DNA of 64,000 bases from Triglochin maritima (lineage: Eukaryota > Streptophyta > Magnoliopsida > Alismatales > Juncaginaceae): assembly GCA_963682175.1 (NCBI GenBank), contig OY821791.1, forward strand, positions 19,372,542 through 19,436,541, given 5' to 3'. A model generated the notes under the pieces. The model did no database searches, was not told the origin of the DNA, and saw nothing but the letters and a program-made list of their open reading frames with translations. The position numbers were made by a program, and so were the translations under genes. Shown in pieces: positions 22,567 to 32,459 of this stretch (position 1 is the first letter of the stretch; the number at the start of each line of letters is the position of its first letter).

Positions 22567-23530
22567 CCATATTGGGTTTAGGAGCCCAACGGTTATTTAA
22601 CTTGACCGTTATCAACAAAACAATTTCCCACACATTGTCAGCGGAATACCCGCTCTACTTCGGTCTACCGAAGTATACACGGTCAACCGAACATGAGTAG
22701 ATCATAGCCCAATCAATTCTACTGTCCACCTTGGAACGGTGAACCGAATGGACTTCGGTGAACCGAATTTAATTAGGGCTAAATAGATAAAAGCTACTGG
22801 AGGTTGGTGAACGGTGATCCGATACTTAATCGGTCAACCGAGTTCTTAGTTCAGACCAATGTTTCGGACTACCGTGTGGATAACGGTCGACCGAATCTGT
22901 CTCGATTTCTGGACGAACTTAAGTCACATCTTGCTTTCTCATTGGTCCTTTCACCACCAACTCCCAAACGGCTATATGAGCTTGAAGGCTTATAAATAGG
23001 ACCTCATTTGGTTGCTTTGTAGATCTTGAATACTTCCTATCTATCCAATACTCAAAGCCAAATCGTCTCCATCTTCAAGCTCTCAATCCACAACACTCAA
23101 GCCTAAACTTCACCACTTGCATATCCAATTCAATATCATATCCAAGTGTGCTCAAGTATAGAGTGTTAGTTAGAGTGTGATTCAACTTCCATATCAAAGA
23201 ATCAAAGAGTTGTAAAAGCTTCGATGAAGCTCCCTCTCGGGTTGTGAGAGGAGACACGAGCGAGGCGAGGATTGTTCGCGGGGCTCGGTGTTGTAAAGGG
23301 CGTTGATCTCGACCCGGAACGGAGATCGATTAGTGGAACCATAAGTGAGGCTCGGGGAATCGAGTGAGGCTTGCGAGGAGGACTAGGACCCGGGCGTGGG
23401 TGCCAAACCTCTCTAAACTCTGGTGTCGACGATTTTGTGGTTTGCATTGTCTCTTTCCTTAATCCTTCGCTTAGCATTTTAATTCCGCATTTTAAGTAGC
23501 GATTAGAGGGTCATAGATTCTAACAACTAG

Positions 23531-24536
23531 AACGTAGAAGTATGTAGGAAGAACATGACTCAGAGGAGAACGAAAGAATCCCCAAAGCTAGCATGGGTAA
23601 AGGTGAGGTTAGAAGCATAATCTAGCAGACACAGCTCAAACATCCTAAGGTCACTATATGTACTTACAGCTAGACGGCGTCTTACTGCGAGGTCACACAA
23701 CCTTAACACGCCTCACCTCCCTACGAAGAAGATCAGAAAGCCCAGCAAGTGAGTCAAGATTCGAAGATCTTGTCTCTCCTGCTGTGGACAAAGTGGGTGA
23801 CGCCGATCAGGTTATGGTGGTCGTGACCAGATCACTCTTCTAATGCGCCTGAGGTCCTTAGGGGTCAATGTCTACTTGATTTTAGATTAAGGTTTTACTT
23901 AAGTGTGGTTTGTGGGGCTAAGGGAGGGGTGATGAAATCCCCCACCTTATCTTGAAGACTATAGGTGGTGTGCCTTAAAGATGTTTTGAATCCTTAGGCT
24001 AGCAAGCAACTCACCATACAAGCACTTACCTCACTCTTGTTCAAATGCACCTTACTAACTAATGCATGCTTTAATCATGCATGAATGAGAGAACGGGTGA
24101 ACGTGCCTCACACCAGCAATCAACAACAAAAATGTAAGAAAAGAAAAGACGAGTGCATGCAAGGTCTACAAATGATGCATGACCTAGATGACAATCAGTC
24201 TAATCTTTTGCTTTGGATTTTAAAGGTCAAGTTGATTAAATAGGGGATTGATTGGTTTATTGATTGATTTGGAAGAAATATATAGGTCCAGACATGTAAA
24301 ATTGAACTCCCAGACAACTATTGTATCATGACCAACAATACGATGCAAATTTGGGGGAAAACGAGCTCAATAGGCCACCAATGAATAGTCTCAAACCGCT
24401 ACCTGTCTTGGTAGCTTCAAATGCTCCAAAACTTTTCTTGTGCCTTCCCCGGTGCATGGTGAACGCCTCGGAACAAAACAAAACTAAAATTGAAAGATCA
24501 AATCCACTAGAATCGTCCAAACTAGAGTCTGGACAG
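23531..24536 (-). other. Leader of element E, right of the C1 insertion
   Basis: This is the untranslated leader between the E PBS and the C1 insertion site. The block 23627-23952 closely matches 9631-9955 in A2 over about 330 bp, including the stretch 'cacctccctacga' and the ending 'gtgatgaaatcccccacctt'. The E and A2 gags are hardly alignable, so the leader is the better conserved part. No open frame of note. Confidence 0.7.
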
Positions 24537-24542
24537 AACACC

Positions 24543-24560
24543 TCCTCGGCAACGGTGCCA
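24543..24560 (-). other. tRNA-Asp primer binding site of E
   Basis: The minus strand reads TGGCACCGTTGCCGAGGA, the tRNA-Asp complement with two G-to-A changes, typical of decay. It sits 6 nt from the LTR. Confidence 0.75.
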
Positions 24561-24566
24561 AAAACT

Positions 24567-24794
24567 TGTTTTCGATAAAGCTTTAATCGCGGGTGCATGA
24601 CCATCGGTGAATATGGGGCAAGTACGGGTTGATCCACTGGGAGGTGTGTCAACTCCAGTACTTCAAAAATCAAGTGGAAAATAAGGTGGAGAAGATGTTT
24701 AATTACATTAAACTATAGGCTACATTAAACAAACAATTAACCAATAACAAAGATAAAAGCATGAGAAGGAAAACTAATCAACTAGTAATTGAAT
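24567..24794 (-). mobile_element. 5' LTR fragment of element E
   Basis: The LTR starts TGTTTTCGATAAAGC and has the U5 module in divergent form (gggtgcatgacc, tacgggttgatccac). It is interrupted at 24795 by another LTR start (M). The rest was not found. Confidence 0.6.
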
Positions 24795-25601
24795 TGTTTT
24801 AAATACCGCAAGTGCACCACGTCGGTGAAGATGTGATAAATAGGGGTCGAGTCTAGAGGGAGGTGTGTCAACTCTGGTTCTTTCGAAGGCAAGTGGAAAA
24901 ATGAGGGGAGAAGAAGTGTGATTACACTAACTACAGTAAACTATGAACGAACTAACAATTAAATTAAACCCTTACGGAGTGGAGGTGTCTAGGTATGTTG
25001 TGTGTGAGAGTGGGTCTTGATTTCAATCAGGCACAAGTGTAGTTTGTGTGGCATACAAGTAGAAGCTAGTGTAGAATCTAAGTGTAGGATACACAACACT
25101 ACATGGCAAATCAGGAACATGCATATCTCACATAAAGTTGAGGTTGATTTTAGATTACCAAGCATGCAACAAGTACTTAGTGTGGCCATTAGAGCATCAA
25201 TCAAACCTACATACAACCTAAATCATTTATGTAAATATGCACCAAATATGGATACATACGTAACAAGTCTTTCTATCAAACCATTACAAGCAACAAGATA
25301 AACTCTAAAGCTAGCATGAGATAAGTACCTAGTTTGGACATTATACCATCTAATACAAGTTTAAGCATGCTACAAGTATACATCTATATTAAGCATATGA
25401 AATGGCAAAAATAAAAGAACTCGTCACCATCACATATTGTACATCACCTTCACCCCAAATGAGTGGATTTACTCTCTACTCATTAGGATAACTTGCATAT
25501 TAGGAAGAGAAAACATTCTAACTAATTTTACTAAGATTAATAAAACTAAACATGCAAGCATTAAAAAAGAGACAATATTAAAACAAGCTAAGAAAATTAT
25601 T
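24795..25601 (-). mobile_element. Truncated gypsy LTR M
   Basis: A second LTR start (TGTTTTAAATACCGCAAG) carries the U5 module. Downstream it shows the usual features of this superfamily here ('ccccaaatgagtggatttactctctac', 'aaacatgcaagcatt'). Similarity ends near 25601, before the promoter portion, so the LTR is truncated. Confidence 0.55.
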
Positions 25602-26225
25602 TTGTAATTTCGCTTTATCAAGGGGCCCAATAATATCATCACTCAAGTAAAGAGGGGCAACGATAATCTTTTGACGAATTATCTTTTCCAGCATAAGTCA
25701 TGTTTAACCAACTATTTTCTTTATCACTATACTCTATGATAGTTTTTGACAATAATCAAATTAAACACTCCTTATATGAAAATATATAAGTCTCATATCT
25801 TAGGATCCAAGACACAGTAAAACATTAATGACACATAATACAATTTCATAATGTCTTACTTGCTAGGTCTATCCAATATATAAAAATAATCTTTTCCTCT
25901 TTTATATACTCGTGTTGTTAAATATTTGTAGAGCTACAATACTCTTTAACCAACACGACAAGTTTATCTCGGTAATTAATGTTCCATGTCAATTACCATG
26001 ATTGTGAATTAACTTTTGATTTATGTAAACCATTATCTTTTAGAGCTCTATAGTTAATGACCAAGAGCCTCTTCCGTAACACTTCTAAAAGACGAATACA
26101 ATAATGAATGAACAAAATGTTTGCACATCCAATTCATAATAATTGACATATAAAAGTTATAGTTAGTTCATAACGTTCATAGATGATTATAGATGTTACG
26201 GTTACATTTATCTAATGAGGAACAA
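25602..26225. other. Unassigned AT-rich stretch
   Basis: No gene, LTR boundary or repeat could be supported. It lies just upstream of a decayed copia integrase and may be non-coding remains of the same element. Confidence 0.4.
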
Positions 26226-27660
26226 AGTGAATCCTTTGACAAACTCAAAGAATTCAAAAATGAAGTAGAGAATCAACCCCATAAGAAGATCAAATCTCTA
26301 TGAACCGAACGTGGAAGTAAGTACTTGAGTACCGAATTCGACTCATTTCTAAAGAAATGTGGTATTATACCACAACTCACTTCACCCAGTATACCTCAGT
26401 GGAATGGTGTGTCTGAAAGGATAAATAGGATATTGTTCGACATGGTTCGATCAATGATGAGTTAGCTGAATTTCCACTTGACTTTTGGACATATGCACTA
26501 CAAGTTGTGGCTTACGCACTGAATAATGTTGTTACATCCAAATGCATAGAGAAACGCCATATGAGTTGTGGAATGGTAAAATACTCAAGCTCAAGTTTCT
26601 CAAGATTTGGGGTTGTGAGGCCTATGTCCAGAGATTGATGTCGACCAAACTTCAACGAAAAGTGGATAAATACTTCTTTAGAGGTTATCCTCGTGAGACA
26701 AGAGGATATTATTATTGGCATAAAACCTCCAATCGAGTGATTGTTGAGAGGGATACTAGATTCTTAGATACAGAATTTTTCGAAACAATTAGTAGTGGGA
26801 TTAGAATTGTACTTGCGGAAACTCAAGATAATCTACAAGATCATGATATGAATGATAATATTCAAGATCATGAAGACCCAACCAAGGTTCATTTGGTTAG
26901 TGGGAGTATGAGTGAGCAACTCTCGCAAGCAATTATGAGTGAAACTCAGCCATCCCCACCTAGTGTTTGTTCAAGAATTGAACTTGAACAAATTCCACAA
27001 GGAATTGTGGAAAAAGTTCAAGAAGTACACGTAGAACCAATAGAACTTAGAAGGTCAACGAGGGAAAGAAAGAAGCCTGATATATATTTTGCACTTCACG
27101 AGATCATGGTACTCGATACCGATGATCCCTAAAACTTTCAAGAAGCAATAGGAAGGAAAGACTCGAAACAATGGCTTATTGCCATGGAATCCGAAATACA
27201 ATCTATGTATGACAATCAAGTATGGGACTTGGTGACCTTACCTAATGAAAGAAAGTCGTACAAAACAAATTGGTTTTCAAGAGGAAGATGGACATGGATG
27301 GGAATTTAACAACCTACAAGGCAAGGCTTGTAGCGAAAGGTTTCACTCAAATTCAAGGAATTGACTATAATAAAACTCTTTCATCGGTTGTTATGTTCAA
27401 ATTTGTTCGGATTATGCTCGTTATTGCCGCATTTCATAATTATTAAATATGGCAAATGAAAGTCAAAACAACGTTCCTTAATGGGAACTTGGAGGAGGAC
27501 GTGTACATGGTACAACCTCAAGATGTTGAAGATCCAAAGAATAGTAAGAAAGTATGCAGGCTTAAACTATCCATTTATGGATTGAAGCAAGCATCAAGGA
27601 GTTGAAACATACGTTTTGACAAAGAAGTTAAGAAGATTAACTTTGCCCAAAGCAAGGAGG
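26226..27660 (+). pseudogene. Decayed copia pol (integrase to start of RT), element G
   Basis: Recognisable pieces in order are: an integrase core end with FKNEVENQ, YLSTEFDSFLKKCGI and PQWNGVSERINR (about 26234-26460); an integrase C-terminal segment from 26542 (TPYELWNGKILKLKFLKIWG, YFFRGYPRETRGYYYW); a variable linker and ELRRSTRERKKPD; and the RT entry (FQEAIGRKDSKQWLIAMESE) after a TAA. RT fragments follow in shifted frames (FLNGNLEEDVYMVQP, LKLSIYGLKQASR). Stops and frameshifts are numerous and the catalytic YVDD segment was not found. Confidence 0.8.
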
Positions 27661-28477
27661 AACGTTGTATAACAAAAATGTCGTAATAACGACATGGTTA
27701 GAATAACAAATATATTTGCATGAGATGTGTATATATTATGTGGTATAATGCTTGATATTATATATGATAATATATTACATAATATGACTTGATCTGCAAC
27801 ATCATAGCATATAAATTTGCTAAAATTCCAAAGCTCAAATTTTATTCGATATTGATCCAAATTTTGATAAAGGCAAAAACCAGAGAAAACGGTTGAAAGT
27901 TTTTCGGAAACCAATTGGCATAATTCAACAATAACCATTGAGTTCGAAAATGAACGACTGTGTGGACAAGGGCTGGAATGTAGTTCGACCGAATTTATCA
28001 AGAGCTTTCCTGGTAAGGGAACGGTTGACCGGTGTGATTCTTGGTTCGACCAAATTATCAGAAACGTTTTTGGTAAGGGAACAGTCGACCGACATGAAAC
28101 ACAGTCCCACCAAAATTATCAGGAACTTTTCTTTGTAACTAAAAGGTTGACCGGATGAGCGGTTTGGTCGACCATTTGCCCTGCATTTTTTACTTTATTG
28201 ATTTATTAATTTTTAGGTGGTTGCTAAATTAAGGGAGGATTCAACCCATGTTTTGCTTGGAAGATGAGGTGTCAAATGTGATTAGTGGAGAAAAAACAAC
28301 TATGGATCATGGGAGGTAGTTACGGGGATTTCTATATAAACCTCTCCTCCTTCCTTTCTGACATATGCAAAAAATAGAAAAAATACAACTTTTTCTATCT
28401 TCTCTCAATCCATCCAATCTTTCTTAATTAATTGAGTGCTTGAGAGATTAAATCGTTGGTGGCATTGAAGTGGTTAT
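27661..28477 (+). mobile_element. Probable LTR-like region downstream of G
   Basis: Non-coding. It has repeated GGTCGACC-type palindromic motifs (27980-28175) and a TATA-like ctatataaac near 28330 followed by a pyrimidine-rich leader, which looks like an LTR promoter. Boundaries are not resolved. It resumes at 29849 after the F solo LTR. Confidence 0.45.
27971..28165 (+). repeat. Three copies of a 60-bp tandem repeat
   Basis: Units of almost exactly 60 bp share 'ttcgacc', 'attatca', 'tggtaaggga' (28011-28020 and 28071-28080) and 'gttgacc/gtcgacc'. The third copy is the most diverged. Confidence 0.8.
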
Positions 28478-29848
28478 TGTTGGTTTTTTGGATTTAATCT
28501 ATGTTTTGATAAGTTAACTAACATAATCTTAATCACAATCAAATGTAGTGTAGCATACGTTATGCATAGAATATATATTGTATTGTGTTGATCTACATGT
28601 GATCAAGACTCAAGAAATAATGGAATGAAAGCAAGACATGTAATCAAGCTAATTGAAGACATGTAATTTTGCCTTTATTTGAGTCTTTGGAATATATGTA
28701 ACTTGAGCATACACCCTAACCTATCTGTGCAGAATGATCAACTGAAAGGCGTTTTCCATTTGACCACTTATAACAATCAACCCATTCTCTTAAGTGATTT
28801 TACCTAGTTCTACCGTCGACCTAGCTTGACCTTTCAGTCGACCGATTGACCTGTATTATCCGGATGACCGTTGTACTTGTCGTATTCTTCAACGATCGTA
28901 TTCATATTTTTCACGTAACCCTAAATAATATATTTCACCATCTGTCAAATGATTCCTTAACGGAGGCCAACTGGATGCAGTCAATTGTGTGCCCAAAAGT
29001 GTCTGTTATTTTCAGTCGGACGAACTTCCTTGTTGCGTTCGACCCCTAATCTTTTACCTGACTAAAACCCTCAGAACAATCGATTGTCCCATAGATTTAG
29101 TTTGACCTTTCACTTAAGTCGTAGCCGATTGGTTCGACCGTAGTGTAAGTTGGTTCGAACGTTTCCTTATTTTACAGAAACGGTCGATCGTTGATCCCGT
29201 GTCGATCGACCGATTTAGGACAGAATTTTTGAACTTAGTTTTCTGTTTTGTGTATCTTGCACAAATCTCAACCAAATCTTTCTCAATATCTATAAAACTT
29301 TAGGATCTTATAAATAGAGGTTCACACACCTTATTTATACAACTCTCATACTCCAAACTCAAATATACATTAGAGAGAATCCTCCAACTCCTAGAATCCC
29401 AAATTCTATACACTAAAGATCTTAAAGTTCCACACCTTCATCCAAATCTTAATCATACTCAAACTGTGCTCAAAGTTAGTGTTGATACTCTTGTCCAGTT
29501 GCTGTCAAAGTTGTAAAGATTTTGGTGAAAGCCCAAATATCCATGTTGGGTTGTGAGAGGAGGATTCGAGCTCGGAAAGGGTTGTTCGCGAGTTTGTGGT
29601 GTAAATACTTGATCTCAGCCCGGAACAAGATCGGATAGTGAAGACGTAGGCGAAACTCGTGGAATCGAGCGGAGCTTGCAAAAGAGGAAGTAGGATCCGA
29701 GTGGGGGTGTCAAACCTCTATAAAGTCGTTACGTCTCTTGTGTGGTTTGCTTGCCTTTTCTCTACTATTTTAATTATTGTTTCCGCTGCATATTAAGTAG
29801 AGATTAGGCAAAATTGATTAGATTAATTAAGCCATATACAATACTACA
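28478..29848 (+). mobile_element. Solo Sirevirus-like LTR, family F
   Basis: The LTR starts TGTTGG, ends TACTACA and is 1371 bp, flanked by a perfect TSD gttat (28473-28477 and 29849-29853). It has many GGTCGACC / CGGTCGA motifs (28800-29220) and TATA at about 29309. The U5 end (TTAAGTAGAGATTAG) resembles the C family. Related copies are at 58817-59746 and 60424-61908. Confidence 0.88.
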
Positions 29849-30144
29849 GTTATTAGCTACATTCTAACCTTGTATTAGATTTGATTAGTTAGCTACAATC
29901 ATGCTAATCTTGTTTAGAGTTTGGTGAACACTTAGAGAAACTTCCACGGGCGATTCAAGGTGTAATTCGACTTCCGACGATTGAAAAAGCTTTGACAATC
30001 CTTTTAGGTATGATATATTTGTGCATTATAATATTATGTAGAATACATCTTATTGAAATGCTTTAGGAAGTCTTGTTCATAAAATTGTTGAAATAATATG
30101 AAAAAAATATATTTCTTGTGTATAAAAATAAAATATACCCAAGA
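29849..30144 (+). other. Host flank of the F solo LTR
   Basis: This continues the sequence interrupted by F ('attagctacattctaacc', 'tccacgggcgattcaagg'), plausibly the U5 part of the LTR-like region at 27661. No open frame of note. Confidence 0.35.
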
Positions 30145-31262
30145 ATGGGCACGAAATCATTCACATCCTTCTCGAATGTTTGTGAGATTGTTGTGATTAA
30201 TGGTCAACTCACCCATGTTATTTGGGTAATAGTACAAATTAGATCTCATTTCCAATGAACCTTGTTCATTTGGTCCCAATCACATATTCTCCGGTACATT
30301 TAGATCAACATGAAGTCCCTTTGGTGATTCGAGTTTGTTTTGTGATTACTTGTCGGGTAATCCATGCTATCTGGGTGATATTACAATTCGACCCTATTTT
30401 TTGATAAACCGTGCTTATTAGATCCCAATCAAATATATTGGGGGTCATGCAACTAGACACGATGTCTCTTTGGTAAATCGATACAATGTTGTGATTAACA
30501 GTGATGTCACCATGATATTTGGGTGATAGTACAAATTCGACATTATTTCTGACAAACCTTTCTCATTAAGTCCCTGTCAAGTATTTTCCAGGTCATCTAG
30601 CTCGACATGAAGTCCTTTTGGTAATTGAAGACTATGTTGTGATTAATTGTCGGATTACCCATATTATTTGGGTGATAATGCAAATTCAAACCCCATTTTT
30701 TGACAAAACGTGCTCATTGGGTCCTCTGTCAATTACTTTGGGGCCCCTCTAGCTCGGCACCATATCACTTCGATAATTCGAAACTGTGTTGTGATTAACA
30801 GTTAGGTCACCCATGTTATTTAGGTGATAGTACGAACTCACCATAACTCTTTCAAACTTTCCTCATTAGGTACCGCTAAACTCATTTGTGGGACCCTCTA
30901 GCGTTGAACCACGTCCTTCTTGAATGGTCATGAGGGTGCTATGATTAATGGTCGGGTCACCTATATTTTTTGGGTGATAGTACGAATTTGACCCCATTAT
31001 CGATGAACCTTACTCATTGGGTCCATCTCAAGTACTTATTGGGTCATTTTGCTCGCCAAAGTCTCTTTGGTAATTCAAGATTGTGTTGTGATTAATTTTT
31101 TGGTCACTCAGGCTATTTGGGTGATAGTACAAATTCGACCCCATTTTTTGATGAATCGTGCTCGTTGGGTCCCTCATCAATTATTTTCAGGGCTCTCTAG
31201 TTCGACACGATGTTCCATTGGTAATTCGAGGTTGTGTTGTGACTAATGGTCAGGTCACTCAT
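30145..31262. repeat. Tandem array of about 149-bp monomers, eight units
   Basis: The anchor gtgatta (or close variant) recurs at 30193, 30342, 30491, 30639, 30791, 30941, 31088 and 31239, spacing 147-152 bp. Each unit contains 'ggtcacccatgttatttgggtgatagtac'-like, 'tgaacc.tgctcattgggtcc'-like and 'ctagctcgacac..agtcc'-like segments. Monomers are diverged, so the array is old. No protein coding is apparent. Confidence 0.9.
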
Positions 31263-31845
31263 GCTTATAAATGTATAGGGTCCTGACACCAATTTCACAT
31301 GTCCCAAGAATTGGCTGGAGTAACAATCAACTAAAGAAAAATTACGATTTTAAAATATGCTTGAAATATAGTTAATATGGTACTCAAACAGACTGGTTTA
31401 ACGAGAGAAACTCAAATCTATTTTTACATATATTTAAAACATCTTATGGTTCTCTAAATTATGGATGAAGAAAATTAATTGGATGGTGTGACATGTAATT
31501 TGGCATAAACAGAAGGGCTAGACAGCAAAAAAAACAAATAATAACTTATTTCTCCACTAGAGTTGTCAATCATGTCGTGTACTAATCGTGTTATATATAG
31601 TGTTATATGAGTCATATTGCAATTCATATCCAACCCATCTAATAATCGTGTTGTTAGACTCAAACCACATCAAACACATTTATTATCATGTAAACACGAC
31701 CCGACTGGTGTATACACGATTAATTAATGGATCATGACATTTAGACGGTTAAACAAATTCAATATGAATCCCGCTTAAACGTTTACAACAGGAAACAATA
31801 CACATTTAGTACCATCTATTATATGATTTGTTTGTAAGTATGTTA
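31263..31845. other. Intergenic stretch, possibly a decayed hAT-like element
   Basis: No gene is seen. From about 31560 it has repeated cgtgtt / aatcgtg motifs and 'cacgacccg', and similar motifs resume at 32230-32350 on the far side of the MITE. This resembles families of small hAT-like elements. Terminal repeats near 31558 and 32355 are too diverged to be sure. Confidence 0.3.
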
Positions 31846-31854
31846 TTATAAATA

Positions 31855-32163
31855 GGGTTAATTACAGTTTGACCCCCAAACTATGCATTGGTATCACTTT
31901 ACATCCTTAAAATCAATCCGACCCAAATTCCAACTATACTTGGCCTCCTTTTCGATCCAAACTTTCACGTAAATATAGGTTTAGGAGTGTATTAGGGATA
32001 CATAAAAAATAGAGAAAACAACATCGAATGTGTTAAATAATGAATTTTTGAAGTTCAGGGGTAAAGTGTTACAAAATGAAAGTTCAGGAGAGATAACTGT
32101 TAACTTTGAAAGGTGCAAAGTGATACCAAGACATAATTCATGAGGTTAAACTGTAATTAACCC
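31855..32163. mobile_element. Mutator-type MITE with 9-bp TSD
   Basis: This 309-bp element begins GGGTTAATTACAGTTT and ends with its perfect inverse AAACTGTAATTAACCC. Imperfect terminal repeats extend to about 45 bp (TTGGTATCACTTT is shared). The duplication ttataaata is perfect at 31846-31854 and 32164-32172. TIR plus 9-bp TSD indicates a MULE-derived MITE. It has no coding capacity and lies about 300 bp downstream of the transporter stop codon. Confidence 0.92.
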
Positions 32164-32172
32164 TTATAAATA

Positions 32173-32459
32173 ACTAAAAGTAAAACCTACTTATGTATAT
32201 TAATTGTGTATTATTCGTAATTATGTATCTAGGTACAAGATTACTTGTCTTATTGTGTCTCGATTGTGTTAATCTTTTTTTAACATAAAATCCATATACA
32301 ATCGATTTAATAATCGTATTTCTATGTCTAATTTATTAATCGTGTTCAATTGTAGACCTTGAATCCTTGGAGTGACCGGTAACAAAAGACTCTTCATGGA
32401 ATTACAATTTTATGCAACCACTACAGTAATATTAACAATTGCCATCAATCGTGGACCTT
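32173..32459 (-). other. 3' flank / probable 3' UTR of the transporter gene
   Basis: This contains sequence immediately downstream of the stop codon on the minus strand. No further coding and no confident polyadenylation signal were identified. Confidence 0.4.

Larger units (their letters stand above)
14541..23525 (+). mobile_element. Sirevirus-like non-autonomous copia element C1
   Basis: This is a complete insertion with a perfect TSD actag at 14536-14540 and 23526-23530. The order is 5' LTR, tRNA-iMet PBS, gag, multi-PPT 3' region, then 3' LTR interrupted by element D. There is no protease, integrase, RT or RNase H. Reiterated AGGGGGAG tracts and palindrome-rich LTRs are hallmarks of Sireviruses. 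C2 is a second copy. It lies in the leader of element E. Confidence 0.9.
18144..23525 (+). mobile_element. 3' LTR of C1, split by element D
   Basis: The two parts are 18144-18709 and 22572-23525. Removing D and one TSD copy leaves 1520 bp, matching the 1521-bp 5' LTR. It ends TAACA and is followed by the TSD actag. Confidence 0.9.

Noticed and set aside
30145..31262. CRISPR-like regular repeats
   Set aside because: The whole 149-bp unit repeats with divergence. There are no unique spacers, and the context is plant nuclear DNA.
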